43,434 nt of DNA from a virus: positions 1-43,434 of IMG/VR virus record IMGVR_UViG_3300028025_004598; one strand, given 5' to 3'. The translations under genes were made by a program, and so were the position numbers. Positions 29,860-38,180 of this stretch are shown here, piece after piece. Each line of letters begins with the position of its first letter. Position 1 is the first letter of the stretch. The notes under the pieces were generated by a model, which saw nothing but the letters and a program-made list of their open reading frames with translations, was not told where the DNA came from and ran no database searches.

Positions 29860-30816
29860 TTAGTACGTTATGGAATTGTCGTCGTCATTGAACAATATCC
29901 TTTTCACCTGCGTGGCAGTGGTGGATTCTACGGCGGGTTCCGCAGGTTTAACTACCTCTGGTTGCACTGGGTTTGTATCAGTGGTTGGTTTGATTTCACC
30001 ATATATGTTTATTTTTGGTCGATTCGCCTCAAATGCTTGGTTAGTGGCTACCACTAGCATGATTGCTAACGGATCAAATACAAATATGAGCATAAGTATG
30101 AATACGTTCGCGATGCTTTTCATGTCCCACCCCGTCAATTCGTGTATGTACTTGATTACGCCCAATTCGCTTGATGTGTTTTCAGTGTTTTCCAAATCCA
30201 ACACGTGTATATCCAGTGCGGTAATGGAATCGTTTAACGCGTCGATTTTACGGGTGAGTTCGGTTCGGGTTTGAGATGTTTCACGCAATTGTGACTCGTA
30301 TGCTTTACGGTTACCTGCGCTTTCAGTGTTGATAACAGCGCCGGTCTTTCTGTCTACATGGGATAATGTGGTTTTGGTTGATAACGCGTCTCTAAGCGCA
30401 GATATGTCTTTGTCTAGCGCGTGTTTTTCCTGCATGTGTTCCTGCTTGATGTCCTCGTAGCGTTGCTTCTTCATGTTTACGCTATTGATTACGCGTGTAC
30501 CTACTTCAAGTTTGGATATGTTTTGCTGGAATCCACCACTAAGTAGCCCATATATACCCAGTGAGGTGATTAATGACAGTACAACTACTGCTGCAACTAA
30601 ATATACTTTCAGCATAGTGTATATTTTTCTCCACGAGTTGTGTAGGTACGTGGCTATGGATATTTTGGATATTTCCAAGAATGCACCCATGACTATAACG
30701 GGGATGGCTACACTTGAGAATACAATGGATAAACCAACTACACTATAGTATGCTGCGGTTGCGGATAAACCTAATGCGCAAAATAGCAATAGGTACGGTA
30801 AATATGTTTGTTTCAT
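29860..30816 (-). CDS. multi-pass membrane protein with coiled coil
   Basis: 318 residues: three N-terminal membrane spans (about 7-25, 30-50, 70-92), a long coiled coil (about 105-215, many E/K/D), a fourth span FILMLIFVFDPLAIMLVVAT and a Pro/Thr-rich cytoplasmic tail. I recall phage membrane proteins with the same plan, including LEISK and FVFDPLAI segments. Function unknown. Confidence 0.75.
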   Translation of the reverse strand: MKQTYLPYLLLFCALGLSATAAYYSVVGLSIVFSSVAIPVIVMGAFLEISKISIATYLHNSWRKIYTMLKVYLVAAVVVLSLITSLGIYGLLSGGFQQNISKLEVGTRVINSVNMKKQRYEDIKQEHMQEKHALDKDISALRDALSTKTTLSHVDRKTGAVINTESAGNRKAYESQLRETSQTRTELTRKIDALNDSITALDIHVLDLENTENTSSELGVIKYIHELTGWDMKSIANVFILMLIFVFDPLAIMLVVATNQAFEANRPKINIYGEIKPTTDTNPVQPEVVKPAEPAVESTTATQVKRILFNDDDNSITY

Positions 30817-30833
30817 GGCGTTAAATGTACAAA

Positions 30834-30850
30834 GGCTCCCAACGGGAGCC
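30834..30850 (-). terminator. hairpin GGCTCCC-GTT-GGGAGCC
   Basis: A 7-bp perfect stem followed by TTTGTACATTTAA on the minus strand; follows the L,D-transpeptidase-like gene. Confidence 0.65.
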
Positions 30851-30871
30851 TAGTATTTGGATTAAGTATGG

Positions 30872-31456
30872 TTAAAATTCACTAAGCAGTACATAACTTA
30901 CACGTGGTTGCGATTTGAGTAGATCAATCCACTGAAGGTGTTCCTGTTTGTTGTTCACAACCTGGCACCCCGCTGACCACTCGCCAATGTTTTCTTGGAC
31001 GCCACGGAAGAGGTTATTGTACGTTGCTGCGTGAAAATTAATGCCGTATAACCCGGTGATTGGCGCGCCAATTTCCTCTGCTTTCCCGTCTTTGTCGCCA
31101 TCGCGATATACGGTAATTGGTGCAACTTGTTTAAGTGCTGGCATTTTACCCATGTGCAGGCCATAAGACCATACATCGTAGTACCATGAATTGGATTTAA
31201 CTACGGCTGCACCTGCTTTGTTGTATTTTAAGAATCCACCCTGCAACACAGGTGCACCTGGGTTGGTGGTGCCTGTTGTTACGTGAAGGAATTTTTCGCC
31301 TTCAAATAGGTAAAATTTGTCGTCGAATTTGTTAGTTGCGTCCTCGGCTGAACGAATACCAACTATGTATTTTGATTTTGGTATGGATTTGAATGACGGT
31401 AATGATTTAATACGGTCCAGTATTTGTTTGTCTGTGTAGCTACGTACGTTACTCAT
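30872..31456 (-). CDS. L,D-transpeptidase-like (YkuD-type) protein, possible endolysin
   Basis: 194 residues; the region YGINFHAATYN and, about 20 residues on, EWSAGCQVVNN resembles the His and S-x-GC active site of the YkuD fold. Paired by ATGA overlap with a holin-like gene, which suggests a cell-wall enzyme used in lysis. No signal peptide, so it would depend on a holin. Transpeptidase versus hydrolase activity cannot be told. Confidence 0.72.
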   Translation of the reverse strand: MSNVRSYTDKQILDRIKSLPSFKSIPKSKYIVGIRSAEDATNKFDDKFYLFEGEKFLHVTTGTTNPGAPVLQGGFLKYNKAGAAVVKSNSWYYDVWSYGLHMGKMPALKQVAPITVYRDGDKDGKAEEIGAPITGLYGINFHAATYNNLFRGVQENIGEWSAGCQVVNNKQEHLQWIDLLKSQPRVSYVLLSEF

Positions 31457-31656
31457 ATTTGTTCAGGTTGTTCAGTGAATAAATTAGTGATTACTTTGCC
31501 TAATACACCACATATAAGTGCGGTATACGCAATATATTTGTTGTCGTTGGCGATAGCGAATCCAGTGATGGTAGTGCTGGCTCCCAGCAACGCATCACCT
31601 AGTTTACGCATTTTCATGGGTGTTGGTGCCCAATAGTTGTTCATTAATTGTTTCAT
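31453..31656 (-). CDS. holin-like small membrane protein
   Basis: 67 residues with two hydrophobic segments (LLGASTTITGFAIAN and YTALICGVLGKVITNLF) joined by NDNKY and a charged end. The layout and its overlap with the cell-wall enzyme gene fit a class II holin; no sequence-family proof. Confidence 0.6.
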   Translation of the reverse strand: MKQLMNNYWAPTPMKMRKLGDALLGASTTITGFAIANDNKYIAYTALICGVLGKVITNLFTEQPEQI

Positions 31657-31690
31657 GATGTAGTATTTGGGAATAAATATACAGAGAGAA

Positions 31691-31712
31691 AGCCACCTTT
31701 TAAGGGGTGGCT
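31691..31712 (-). terminator. terminator after tail-companion gene
   Basis: AGCCACC / GGTGGCT on the minus strand, loop CCTTAAAA, followed by TTCTCTCTGTATATTT, between the 72-residue gene and the holin-like gene. Confidence 0.65.
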
Positions 31713-31735
31713 ATTCAATGGGAAATTAGTGTGGA

Positions 31736-31954
31736 TTAAAATGGTAATTCACTTACAACTGGGTTGTAAGGTATAAGTGGTAAATCGTGGATCCACTCGT
31801 TTGCACCTTGATGTGTGCATCCGTTTACTTCCTCAACTGAGATGAACCAATTTCCGTCTGCATCTTGCGTAGGGTTAAAGTATTGAACACCGTCCCAAGT
31901 TTGACCTACCAATAGGTCTTTTTGTGTTTCTGTTAATTTGTATACGTTTTCCAT
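31736..31954 (-). CDS. small protein following tail gene
   Basis: 72 residues containing YFNPTQDADGNWFISVEEVNGC, a pattern common in small phage proteins next to tail-fiber genes. May be an accessory or virion protein. Function unknown. Confidence 0.6.
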   Translation of the reverse strand: MENVYKLTETQKDLLVGQTWDGVQYFNPTQDADGNWFISVEEVNGCTHQGANEWIHDLPLIPYNPVVSELPF

Positions 31955-31974
31955 GTGTTTTAAAATTTATAAAA

Positions 31975-32793
31975 TTATACTGCTCTAACTCCTCCTAATG
32001 CAACTTGGTATGCTTGTACTGCTGTGTAGAAGTTAGCTGCTTCTGCGTCTGTTAAACCGTCACCGATAGACGCGAATGCACACTCTTTGTTCGAGTAAGA
32101 CACATAAGCCCCGTTATCTGACAAAGCACCCAAAGGTATTGCATTTGTTGATAAACCAGTAGATACACGTCCAAATGCTGTTTTTGTGTTATTAACAAAC
32201 ACAGACTCGCTATTACTAGCAATCCTATTTAACATAAAGAAAACACTCGCAGAAGTCATCAATAGTGAACTTTCTGTAACTCCAGCATTTCTGTTTACTC
32301 TAAAATAACTTTTTCCATCAGTAAGTTTGATTGCCGCATATAAATTAGCTTGGGGAGTTGTTTGGTAAACTCCAAAATCTATCCCATTGTTTGTTGTGTT
32401 AGTTCTTGAATAGTAACTAATATGAGTACTATCTTGTAATAATGAAGTTGAAGGAGTCAATTTAGTATTAGCATATGAATTCCCGTTTGGTTGGTAACCA
32501 TTTGGCCCGTGTGTACCACCACCATTAAATGTTAAGTAGAACGCAGGATCTACTGCTCTCGGATCCTTAAGATTGAATCGGTGTTGAGCTGCTGTACCAC
32601 CCACAAATGGATAAATAGCCTTCATTTTAGTCCAAATGTTAGCCGATTTCAGCGCTTTAACTAAAGTATCAATTGCTGATTGTTGAGTTGGGTTAGTGAT
32701 TGTAGCCGCAGTAATGAATGCTAAAGCATCTGCATCAGGACCTGCGGGTGCAGTATTTGCTGCTCGCCATCCAACTTGTCCGTAAATGTTCAT
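31975..32793 (-). CDS. tail or receptor-binding-type protein
   Basis: 272 residues. The N-terminal third has LVKALKSANIWTKMKAIYPF and FNLKDPRAVDPAFYLTFNGG, a block that I recall in tail adhesin-like proteins of Bacteroidetes phages; the rest is Ser/Thr/Asn-rich and beta-like, as in lectin-like domains. The end DGLTDAEAANFYTAVQAYQ is also typical of such proteins. A late-type promoter element precedes it. Confidence 0.72.
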   Translation of the reverse strand: MNIYGQVGWRAANTAPAGPDADALAFITAATITNPTQQSAIDTLVKALKSANIWTKMKAIYPFVGGTAAQHRFNLKDPRAVDPAFYLTFNGGGTHGPNGYQPNGNSYANTKLTPSTSLLQDSTHISYYSRTNTTNNGIDFGVYQTTPQANLYAAIKLTDGKSYFRVNRNAGVTESSLLMTSASVFFMLNRIASNSESVFVNNTKTAFGRVSTGLSTNAIPLGALSDNGAYVSYSNKECAFASIGDGLTDAEAANFYTAVQAYQVALGGVRAV

Positions 32794-32817
32794 AAATTAA
32801 ATGTTTTAAAGTTATTA

Positions 32818-32832
32818 CCATTATACATATGG
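32818..32832 (-). promoter_or_regulatory. putative late promoter for tail gene (CCATATGTATAATGG)
   Basis: The minus strand CCATATGTATAATGG, 25 bases before the tail gene ATG, shares ATATGTATAA with the endonuclease promoters. Confidence 0.5.
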
Positions 32833-32895
32833 TACAAGGGCAAAAAAATAGCTACCTGTTCCCAGATAGCTAAATTATTTTTCAATGTATATTGC

Positions 32896-33927
32896 TTATG
32901 CGTGACAGCTAATGCATTCATTGTCAGTAGTGATACTATCACCACGTAACGAGCTTTCACTACGCATGTAGTACAAACATTTGATGCCCTCACGCCACGC
33001 TAACTTATGCACATCGCTAATTACCTTTGGTGGTGTGTTTGGATCGAACATAAGATTAAGTGAAATGGCTTGGTCAACGTATTTTTGACGTATACCGTTT
33101 TGCCTAACGATTTCGAATGGGTTGATTTCCTTGAACGTCAAGAACACCTCCTTTTCCTCGTCCGACAATATATAGTCTGGTAGGTTAAGTACACTTCCTT
33201 TGTCTTCCTGTATTTGTTTCCAAACGCTGTCGATGTTGTAGCCTTTCGCCTCCAACACGCGCTCGAGTACCGGGTTTTTCTTGATGAATGTGCCCTTTGC
33301 TGTTTTTAAATTGAATATGTTTGCTGGGATTGGCTCAATTGATGCCGATACACCACCTGAAATGTTTGCGTTTGATACCGTTGGTGCTACAGCACAATGG
33401 TGTGTGTGACGCAACCCTGTTCCTTTACACCATTCCGGTTCGCCATATAGTTCGGCTTGTTCTTTGGATGCGCGTAGCGCACCTTTTTCAATTTTGTCGA
33501 ACATTAAACGTGTGTATGAATTGGCTTGTAGTCCGGCAAATGGAATGTTGTGTTCTTGTAGGAACGTGTGCCATCCCAATACGCCAATACCAATTGCTCT
33601 ACCTTTTACTGCGGAACGGTATGTGTTTTCTAGTAGTTTCACGTTTTTTGAACGGTCGATGAATTCTTGCAATACACCTTCCAAGAACCAACATGCTAGT
33701 TCAGGTAGATCCATTCCGTTTGCGAATTTATAGTCGTTCCACTCGTCCCAACGAGCCAAGTTAAGTGACGATAAACAGCAAATGAATGAGTGGAGTTCAT
33801 CTGTATACAATGAAATTTCTGAACAGTTATGTACTACAGCGCCATTTGCATAGAAGTTGTGGTTGTCTTGTACCGTTACATCGTATACCGGTTTTGTTGT
33901 GTTTACTTTTGTAATTTTTAATGCCAT
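32896..33927 (-). CDS. nrdA: ribonucleotide reductase NrdA C-terminal part fused to split-intein C half
   Basis: 343 residues. The first 34 are an intein C-terminal half: VYDVTVQDNHNFYANG (block F) and VVHN (block G), then Cys as +1 extein residue. The extein continues CSEISL and CCLSSLNLARW, carrying active-site residues, and ends ECISCHA, the C-terminal redox Cys pair. The Cys +1 corresponds to the radical Cys of N-x-C-x-E (E. coli Cys439). Trans-splicing with the product of 35187-36299 would give a 575-residue class I subunit without an ATP cone. Confidence 0.93.
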   Translation of the reverse strand: MALKITKVNTTKPVYDVTVQDNHNFYANGAVVHNCSEISLYTDELHSFICCLSSLNLARWDEWNDYKFANGMDLPELACWFLEGVLQEFIDRSKNVKLLENTYRSAVKGRAIGIGVLGWHTFLQEHNIPFAGLQANSYTRLMFDKIEKGALRASKEQAELYGEPEWCKGTGLRHTHHCAVAPTVSNANISGGVSASIEPIPANIFNLKTAKGTFIKKNPVLERVLEAKGYNIDSVWKQIQEDKGSVLNLPDYILSDEEKEVFLTFKEINPFEIVRQNGIRQKYVDQAISLNLMFDPNTPPKVISDVHKLAWREGIKCLYYMRSESSLRGDSITTDNECISCHA

Positions 33928-33930
33928 AAT

Positions 33931-34731
33931 TTATTGTGTTTTAAATTTCCATGTATAACCATAAATGGTTGTGTATTTTCCTTTGGCGCATTGCCCTATC
34001 GCCGCTCCTGTTTTTTTACCCAAAGCACGACCTGCTTCTGTTGTGCTGGCGAATTCTTGGATGAATATACCATCTTTACTGTACTGAAGCACGGGTTTGT
34101 TGTTTTTTCCCAAATTGTTCAACCGTGCCTTTTCTTTTGATTCGGTTGAATGTACTTTTCCTTTCATGGGCGATACTCTGCCTTTGTGTCCCTTCGACTT
34201 ACCAACATGGGATTCGCCTATTTTCCTATTGTGTTCATCACTGCGTGGTGGTTTTGGTTTTTGATTAGCTAAACTAATTTTCTGCTTAATTTCATCGGTC
34301 ATGAAATCATCCCGAGGTACACCCCTGTTTGAATGTACTTTTGTATGTTTCTTGCCAATTTTACCTTCAGACATACGACGTTTGGTTTCTTCACTTTTTG
34401 GACCAGACCCATGGTCATATAAATCGCAAAATAATGCTGTTTCCCACCCAAATTCTTCTATGTGCTGTAATTTGTAATGTAATTCACGTTCCATCAGCAT
34501 GTCTATTTCACATGTTTCCAACAAATAAAATGTATGGTTTTCAAACCCATATTTGTTGAATGATCTGTGTATTTTGGGTTGACTCTTAGTGTGACCATTT
34601 TTGTATATGTTCATCCTAGATTGCATATGTTGTGATTTACCAATGTACACCTTTCCACTAGGGGATACAATTTTATATATCCCGGATATCTCTTCCTTTT
34701 GATTCGCGATACTTTCGTTTAAGTTTTTCAT
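33931..34731 (-). CDS. GIY-YIG homing endonuclease with NUMOD3/NUMOD1 modules
   Basis: From the ATG at 34731 the product is 266 residues. The nuclease domain is SGIYKIVSPSGKVYIGKS followed by RSFNKYGFENHTFYLLETC and MERELHYKLQHIEEFG. Several NUMOD3-like stretches (RRMSEGKIGKKHTKVHS; RKIGESHVGKSKGHKG) and a terminal NUMOD1-like FIQEFASTTEAGRALGK follow. It lies freestanding between the two nrdA halves. It overlaps the short frame at 34673-34828 that may be its displaced N-terminus. Confidence 0.88.
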   Translation of the reverse strand: MKNLNESIANQKEEISGIYKIVSPSGKVYIGKSQHMQSRMNIYKNGHTKSQPKIHRSFNKYGFENHTFYLLETCEIDMLMERELHYKLQHIEEFGWETALFCDLYDHGSGPKSEETKRRMSEGKIGKKHTKVHSNRGVPRDDFMTDEIKQKISLANQKPKPPRSDEHNRKIGESHVGKSKGHKGRVSPMKGKVHSTESKEKARLNNLGKNNKPVLQYSKDGIFIQEFASTTEAGRALGKKTGAAIGQCAKGKYTTIYGYTWKFKTQ

Positions 34732-34828
34732 CGATTGCTTGTTTATTTGCCCAGTAGTATTTTTTACTGTATTCTCGTTGGGCGAGAACACGTTCTTCTT
34801 CTGTTTGGTATTTTTTAATACGTCCCAT
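34673..34828 (-). pseudogene. N-terminal segment of the GIY-YIG gene in another frame
   Basis: ATG at 34828 opens MGRIKKYQTEEERVLAQREY, then KKYYWANKQAID and a stop at 34673. This charged helical N-terminus is typical for phage GIY-YIG endonucleases. It overlaps the nuclease frame by 59 bases; switching frames near the TCAAAAGGAAGAG run would yield one protein. A frameshift mutation, programmed shift or real overlapping small gene are all possible. Confidence 0.55.
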
Positions 34829-34833
34829 ATCGG

Positions 34834-34846
34834 TTATAAATATTAC
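34834..34846 (-). promoter_or_regulatory. homing-endonuclease promoter element GTAATATTTATAA
   Basis: One-base variant of the 13-mer at the other three endonuclease genes. It supports 34828 as the original start of this gene. Confidence 0.6.
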
Positions 34847-34882
34847 AGGCCTAAGAACAAGTCGCAGAAAAACAAAAGTATT

Positions 34883-35203
34883 TTACAACATTTGCTGCTT
34901 CAAGTTGGATATTTCTTGGTTATATAAATTAATAAATTGTTCGTTCGATTCAATTATGGATGTGGAATCGGTTAACACATTGTATTCTATTTCGTGACAC
35001 ACAGTATTATTACTCACGCCTATAAACCATATATTTTCCCAGTTACTCTGGATGAATACTAATAGGTTGGGGTCGTTAGGTGAAATGAAGAAATAATCTC
35101 CTACTTCAAGGTTGCGAGTGGATAGGTCTTTGTGTAGACCCATAAATCGCCCGCGAGAGGTAGGGATTTTTTCAGTGTAGTGTTGTTTAGTATACAAGCT
35201 CAT
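34883..35203 (-). CDS. hypothetical protein between nrdA halves
   Basis: 106 residues, MSLYTKQHYTEKIPTSRGRF with a beta-rich middle VGDYFFISPNDPNLLVFIQ. No family recognised. Overlaps the end of the NrdA N-half by 17 bases. It may be cargo that came with the intein-endonuclease insertion. Confidence 0.6.
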   Translation of the reverse strand: MSLYTKQHYTEKIPTSRGRFMGLHKDLSTRNLEVGDYFFISPNDPNLLVFIQSNWENIWFIGVSNNTVCHEIEYNVLTDSTSIIESNEQFINLYNQEISNLKQQML

Positions 35204-36299
35204 CTTCTTCAGTTAAATGTTGTGCCTCAACCCAACCACGGTTTTTAGTTAAGATTTTATGCTCAGGTGTACATTGCAATTTAAATCCAGTTGACTCGTC
35301 CTCGATTTCCAACAATTCTGCGTCTGGGTGGGTCAAGCCAAAATTAGTTACTAGTTTAAATTCTTGTGCATTGGTGTCAGTATTGTAACTCAAAATGTAC
35401 ACTTCTGGGTTGGTATGTAAATGGTATTCCAGGTTGTGTATCTCTATGTCTTGAATGGTGTCGCCAGTTTTGATAGTGATTTTAGTATCGCCAGTCACAC
35501 ATATATTGGTCATTGACACGTTCAAATTGAAATTCTTATATGCTTGCGGGTTTGCATTGTTTACATTGTCCTCAAACATAAGATATGGTTCACCGGTTTC
35601 AAGGCGTGTTTTTAGTATCTCGCCCCAAATTTTCTGTGCGTGTGGATCTTTCGCCTCAACTCGGTTCATGAATGAATCGTCAATTACAACACATTGGTGC
35701 AAATTCAGACATTGTCTATTTACGTCTCCTTTTGGTCGTCTAATGCCAAGAAATTCCTCGATGTCTGGGTGGTTAACTGAAAGGTTAACTGATGCAGCAC
35801 CACGTCTAACGGAACCCTGGTTTGTTGCTAGGATGGTAGAATCAAATATCTTGCACCACGGAACAACACCCTCGCTCACACCGTTGCCGGATATTTCTTT
35901 ACCACGTCCTCTGATGCGGGATACACCAATACCAACACCACCACCGGAAGCACCCAAACGCATTAATTCAGCGTTAGCTAATGCGATACCGTCAATGGAA
36001 TCATGTGTATCAATACCGAAGCATGAAATAGGCATTCCGCGTTCCGTACCTAAATTGGATAGCACTGGTGATGCAAGGCAAAGCCAATTTTTCTCCATTG
36101 CTTCGTAGAAGTATTGCTGCAAGTCCTTACGTTTAAGGCGGCGAGATGCTGCTTTAGATACACGTGTGAATGCTTTGAATACATTTTCGTGTGGCAGTAA
36201 GTAGCCTTGTGAAATGGTGGCCATACCAATTTGATCGAGCCACGCCGGGTAGTCTTTGCCTTTCACCCAGTTTGATGTATCTACGTTTATTTTGCTCAT
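35187..36299 (-). CDS. nrdA: ribonucleotide reductase NrdA N-terminal part fused to split-intein N half
   Basis: 370 residues. Residues 1-266 are NrdA: LASPVLSNLGTERGMPISCFG with redox C93, LGASGGGVGIGVSRIRG, GSVRRGAASVNLSVNHPDIEEFL. After VSMTNI the intein begins, CVTGDTKITIK (block A), and 104 residues on it stops after CTPEHKILTKNRGWVEAQHL (block B with TxxH). There is no endonuclease domain inside, so this is a true split. The partner lies at 32896-33927. No ATP cone is present. Confidence 0.94.
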   Translation of the reverse strand: MSKINVDTSNWVKGKDYPAWLDQIGMATISQGYLLPHENVFKAFTRVSKAASRRLKRKDLQQYFYEAMEKNWLCLASPVLSNLGTERGMPISCFGIDTHDSIDGIALANAELMRLGASGGGVGIGVSRIRGRGKEISGNGVSEGVVPWCKIFDSTILATNQGSVRRGAASVNLSVNHPDIEEFLGIRRPKGDVNRQCLNLHQCVVIDDSFMNRVEAKDPHAQKIWGEILKTRLETGEPYLMFEDNVNNANPQAYKNFNLNVSMTNICVTGDTKITIKTGDTIQDIEIHNLEYHLHTNPEVYILSYNTDTNAQEFKLVTNFGLTHPDAELLEIEDESTGFKLQCTPEHKILTKNRGWVEAQHLTEEDELVY

Positions 36300-36574
36300 A
36301 TATGTTTGTTTTGTTTTTGAAGTTCTAGCAAATTCTTTAGTACGAATGAAATACTGCTTGCTTGGTTTTTTAATGTCCTTAACCTTTGTTGAGGGTCTTC
36401 ACCATCATATTCTCCTATATTTTCTATATTACGTATCAATATGTTGGATGATTGATAAAGGTTAGAGAAATCGTCTTCAATTCCCTCCCAATTTATTTGA
36501 GACATCATTGTTCTGATATTTTTAATATAGGTTGATGCTAGGACCTCAGCTATTAATTTACTTAATTTTTCCAT
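36296..36574 (-). CDS. small helical hypothetical protein
   Basis: 92 residues, all-helical, opening MEKLSKLIAEVLASTYIKNI. Overlaps nrdA by ATGA and lies between nrdB and nrdA, so it is co-expressed with the reductase. Function unknown. Confidence 0.6.
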   Translation of the reverse strand: MEKLSKLIAEVLASTYIKNIRTMMSQINWEGIEDDFSNLYQSSNILIRNIENIGEYDGEDPQQRLRTLKNQASSISFVLKNLLELQKQNKHI

Positions 36575-36680
36575 ATTGTTTCAATCGTTTTTTAGCTCGG
36601 TCAATACTTTGTTGAATGAACTGGATGTCTTTATCTATTGCTGCTAGTTCAGCCTCGGTTAATTGTTTTTTTGGTTTCAT
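36558..36680 (-). CDS. 40-residue charged protein between nrdB and nrdA
   Basis: MKPKKQLTEAELAAIDKDIQ begins a basic helical frame ending KRLKQYGKIK. It overlaps the 92-residue gene by 17 bases and fills the remaining gap to nrdB. Probably real because of the packing. Confidence 0.5.
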   Translation of the reverse strand: MKPKKQLTEAELAAIDKDIQFIQQSIDRAKKRLKQYGKIK

Positions 36681-36701
36681 GTTTATTTTGTTTTTGCTTA
36701 A

Positions 36702-37655
36702 TTATAAGTCGCTCCAATCTGCGGTAGATTTGGCATATGCCGTTGGTCTTTGCGCAAAGAAATCTTGCTGCTCAACACCACTGGTTAAGTGGCCGAACCA
36801 TTCCATTTGTTTCAACAGGTTTGGATTAATGTCGTTGTATAGTGGTTTAAACCCAAGTTCAATTAGTTTTTGGTTGGCGCGTTCCTTGATGAAATTTTTC
36901 AATTGTGAAGTCGATAGCCCTTCGATATCGCCCATTTCAAATGCTTTGTCGATGAAATCGAATTCCAATTGCACAGACGCACTACAAGCATCATATATTG
37001 CTTGGGATAGTTCTGGTGTGTTCAAATGCTCGTTTTCCTCAATTAGTGTTCTGAATAACCAACATCCCGCTTGTGAGTGTAACGATTCATCACGCACAGA
37101 CCATGCTACTATTTGCCCTGTTCCTTTCATTAAATTACGCAATTGGAACGACATGAGCACGGCAAATGATGAGAATAAATTTACTCCCTCAGTAAACGCC
37201 GAAAATACAGCCAATGACACGGCTTTATCGTGTAACGTTTCACCAGATGTTTCAACTAAATGGTCAATTTTGTTTTTTGCTGTTTCGTCTTCCAAGAACG
37301 CGGAGAAATCGTCTAAACCAAGTTCCTCGTTTAGGCGTGCGTAAGCCTTTGCATGAATTGACTCGAAGTCAGCGAATGCTCTAGCCATGGACTGGATTTC
37401 AAATACAGGAAACCATAGCGATACTTTGGTTGACCAGTAATCGTTTACGCATGTTTCAGTTTGTGCGAATGATTTTAATATGTTGCCCAGCAAATTTTTC
37501 TCACTTTCAGTTAGTTTACCATGCCAATCAGCTAAATCAGATGCTAATGGTACCTCGCTCGCTAACCAGTGTGCGGAGTGTTGTTTTTCGAAATAGTCGT
37601 CTGCTATTTGGTATTCAAATGGTTTGTAATGTAAACGTGGTTCTGTTAATGCCAT
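36702..37655 (-). CDS. nrdB: ribonucleotide reductase small subunit NrdB
   Basis: 317 residues. Diiron ligands are visible: DFESIHAKAYARL (E, H and the radical Tyr at the ExxHxxxY spacing), FSAFTEGVNLF (Glu) and RDESLHSQAG (E and H). It generates the Tyr radical for the NrdA partner encoded just downstream. No intein is seen. The C-terminal end AKSTADWSDL should contact NrdA. Confidence 0.95.
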   Translation of the reverse strand: MALTEPRLHYKPFEYQIADDYFEKQHSAHWLASEVPLASDLADWHGKLTESEKNLLGNILKSFAQTETCVNDYWSTKVSLWFPVFEIQSMARAFADFESIHAKAYARLNEELGLDDFSAFLEDETAKNKIDHLVETSGETLHDKAVSLAVFSAFTEGVNLFSSFAVLMSFQLRNLMKGTGQIVAWSVRDESLHSQAGCWLFRTLIEENEHLNTPELSQAIYDACSASVQLEFDFIDKAFEMGDIEGLSTSQLKNFIKERANQKLIELGFKPLYNDINPNLLKQMEWFGHLTSGVEQQDFFAQRPTAYAKSTADWSDL

Positions 37656-37659
37656 AATT

Positions 37660-38178
37660 TTATATATGTTTAGTTATGTAGTATGTGCTGCCTTCTTGAG
37701 ACATAACATATTTTGATTTTGCTAATTTGTTGTACATATTTTTAAAGTAACTTAGTCGATCGCTTTCTAACCCGTCACCAGCATATGGTCTGAATTCAAT
37801 GCCATTGAGGGTATCGTTTTCTAATGCGGGTACAACGTATTTCTCTAGTACCTCACGCACGAATAATGCTTTTTGCAATCGGTCCGTCGATTCCCATGTG
37901 TACATCGCTTCTTCACTATTTGCAGATAAATTGCCAAATTTTAACTCCCACATATCCGAATTCGATTTGTACAATAAACGAACTTCAAATTGGGAAGCCA
38001 AATCACTTCCAACAGGAATAAAAGTTACCATGCCTGGGGCCGATTTAACTTGTATACCCCATTGCGTGATTTCGTTTAGTATGTAGTGTTCAGTAGCAGC
38101 CACTTGCTCGTCTATGCTTGAATAGTGGTTGCACTGGGTTTGGTATACTCTGGCTATTAGTGTGGATAGCGATTCCAT
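37660..38178 (-). CDS. conserved T4-like phage protein, unknown function
   Basis: 172 residues. The C-terminal block EFRPYAGDGLESDRLSYFKN followed by NKLAKSKYVMSQEGSTYYIT recurs in T4-like phages as I remember it, without known function. It lies between gp41 and nrdB, with 2-4 base gaps. Confidence 0.7.
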   Translation of the reverse strand: MESLSTLIARVYQTQCNHYSSIDEQVAATEHYILNEITQWGIQVKSAPGMVTFIPVGSDLASQFEVRLLYKSNSDMWELKFGNLSANSEEAMYTWESTDRLQKALFVREVLEKYVVPALENDTLNGIEFRPYAGDGLESDRLSYFKNMYNKLAKSKYVMSQEGSTYYITKHI

Positions 38179-38180
38179 GT

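Noticed and set aside
32896-36299. nrdA halves as a simple frameshifted or truncated pseudogene
   Set aside because: Both halves end or begin with intein blocks A, B, F and G in the right order, and all NrdA catalytic segments are present once.
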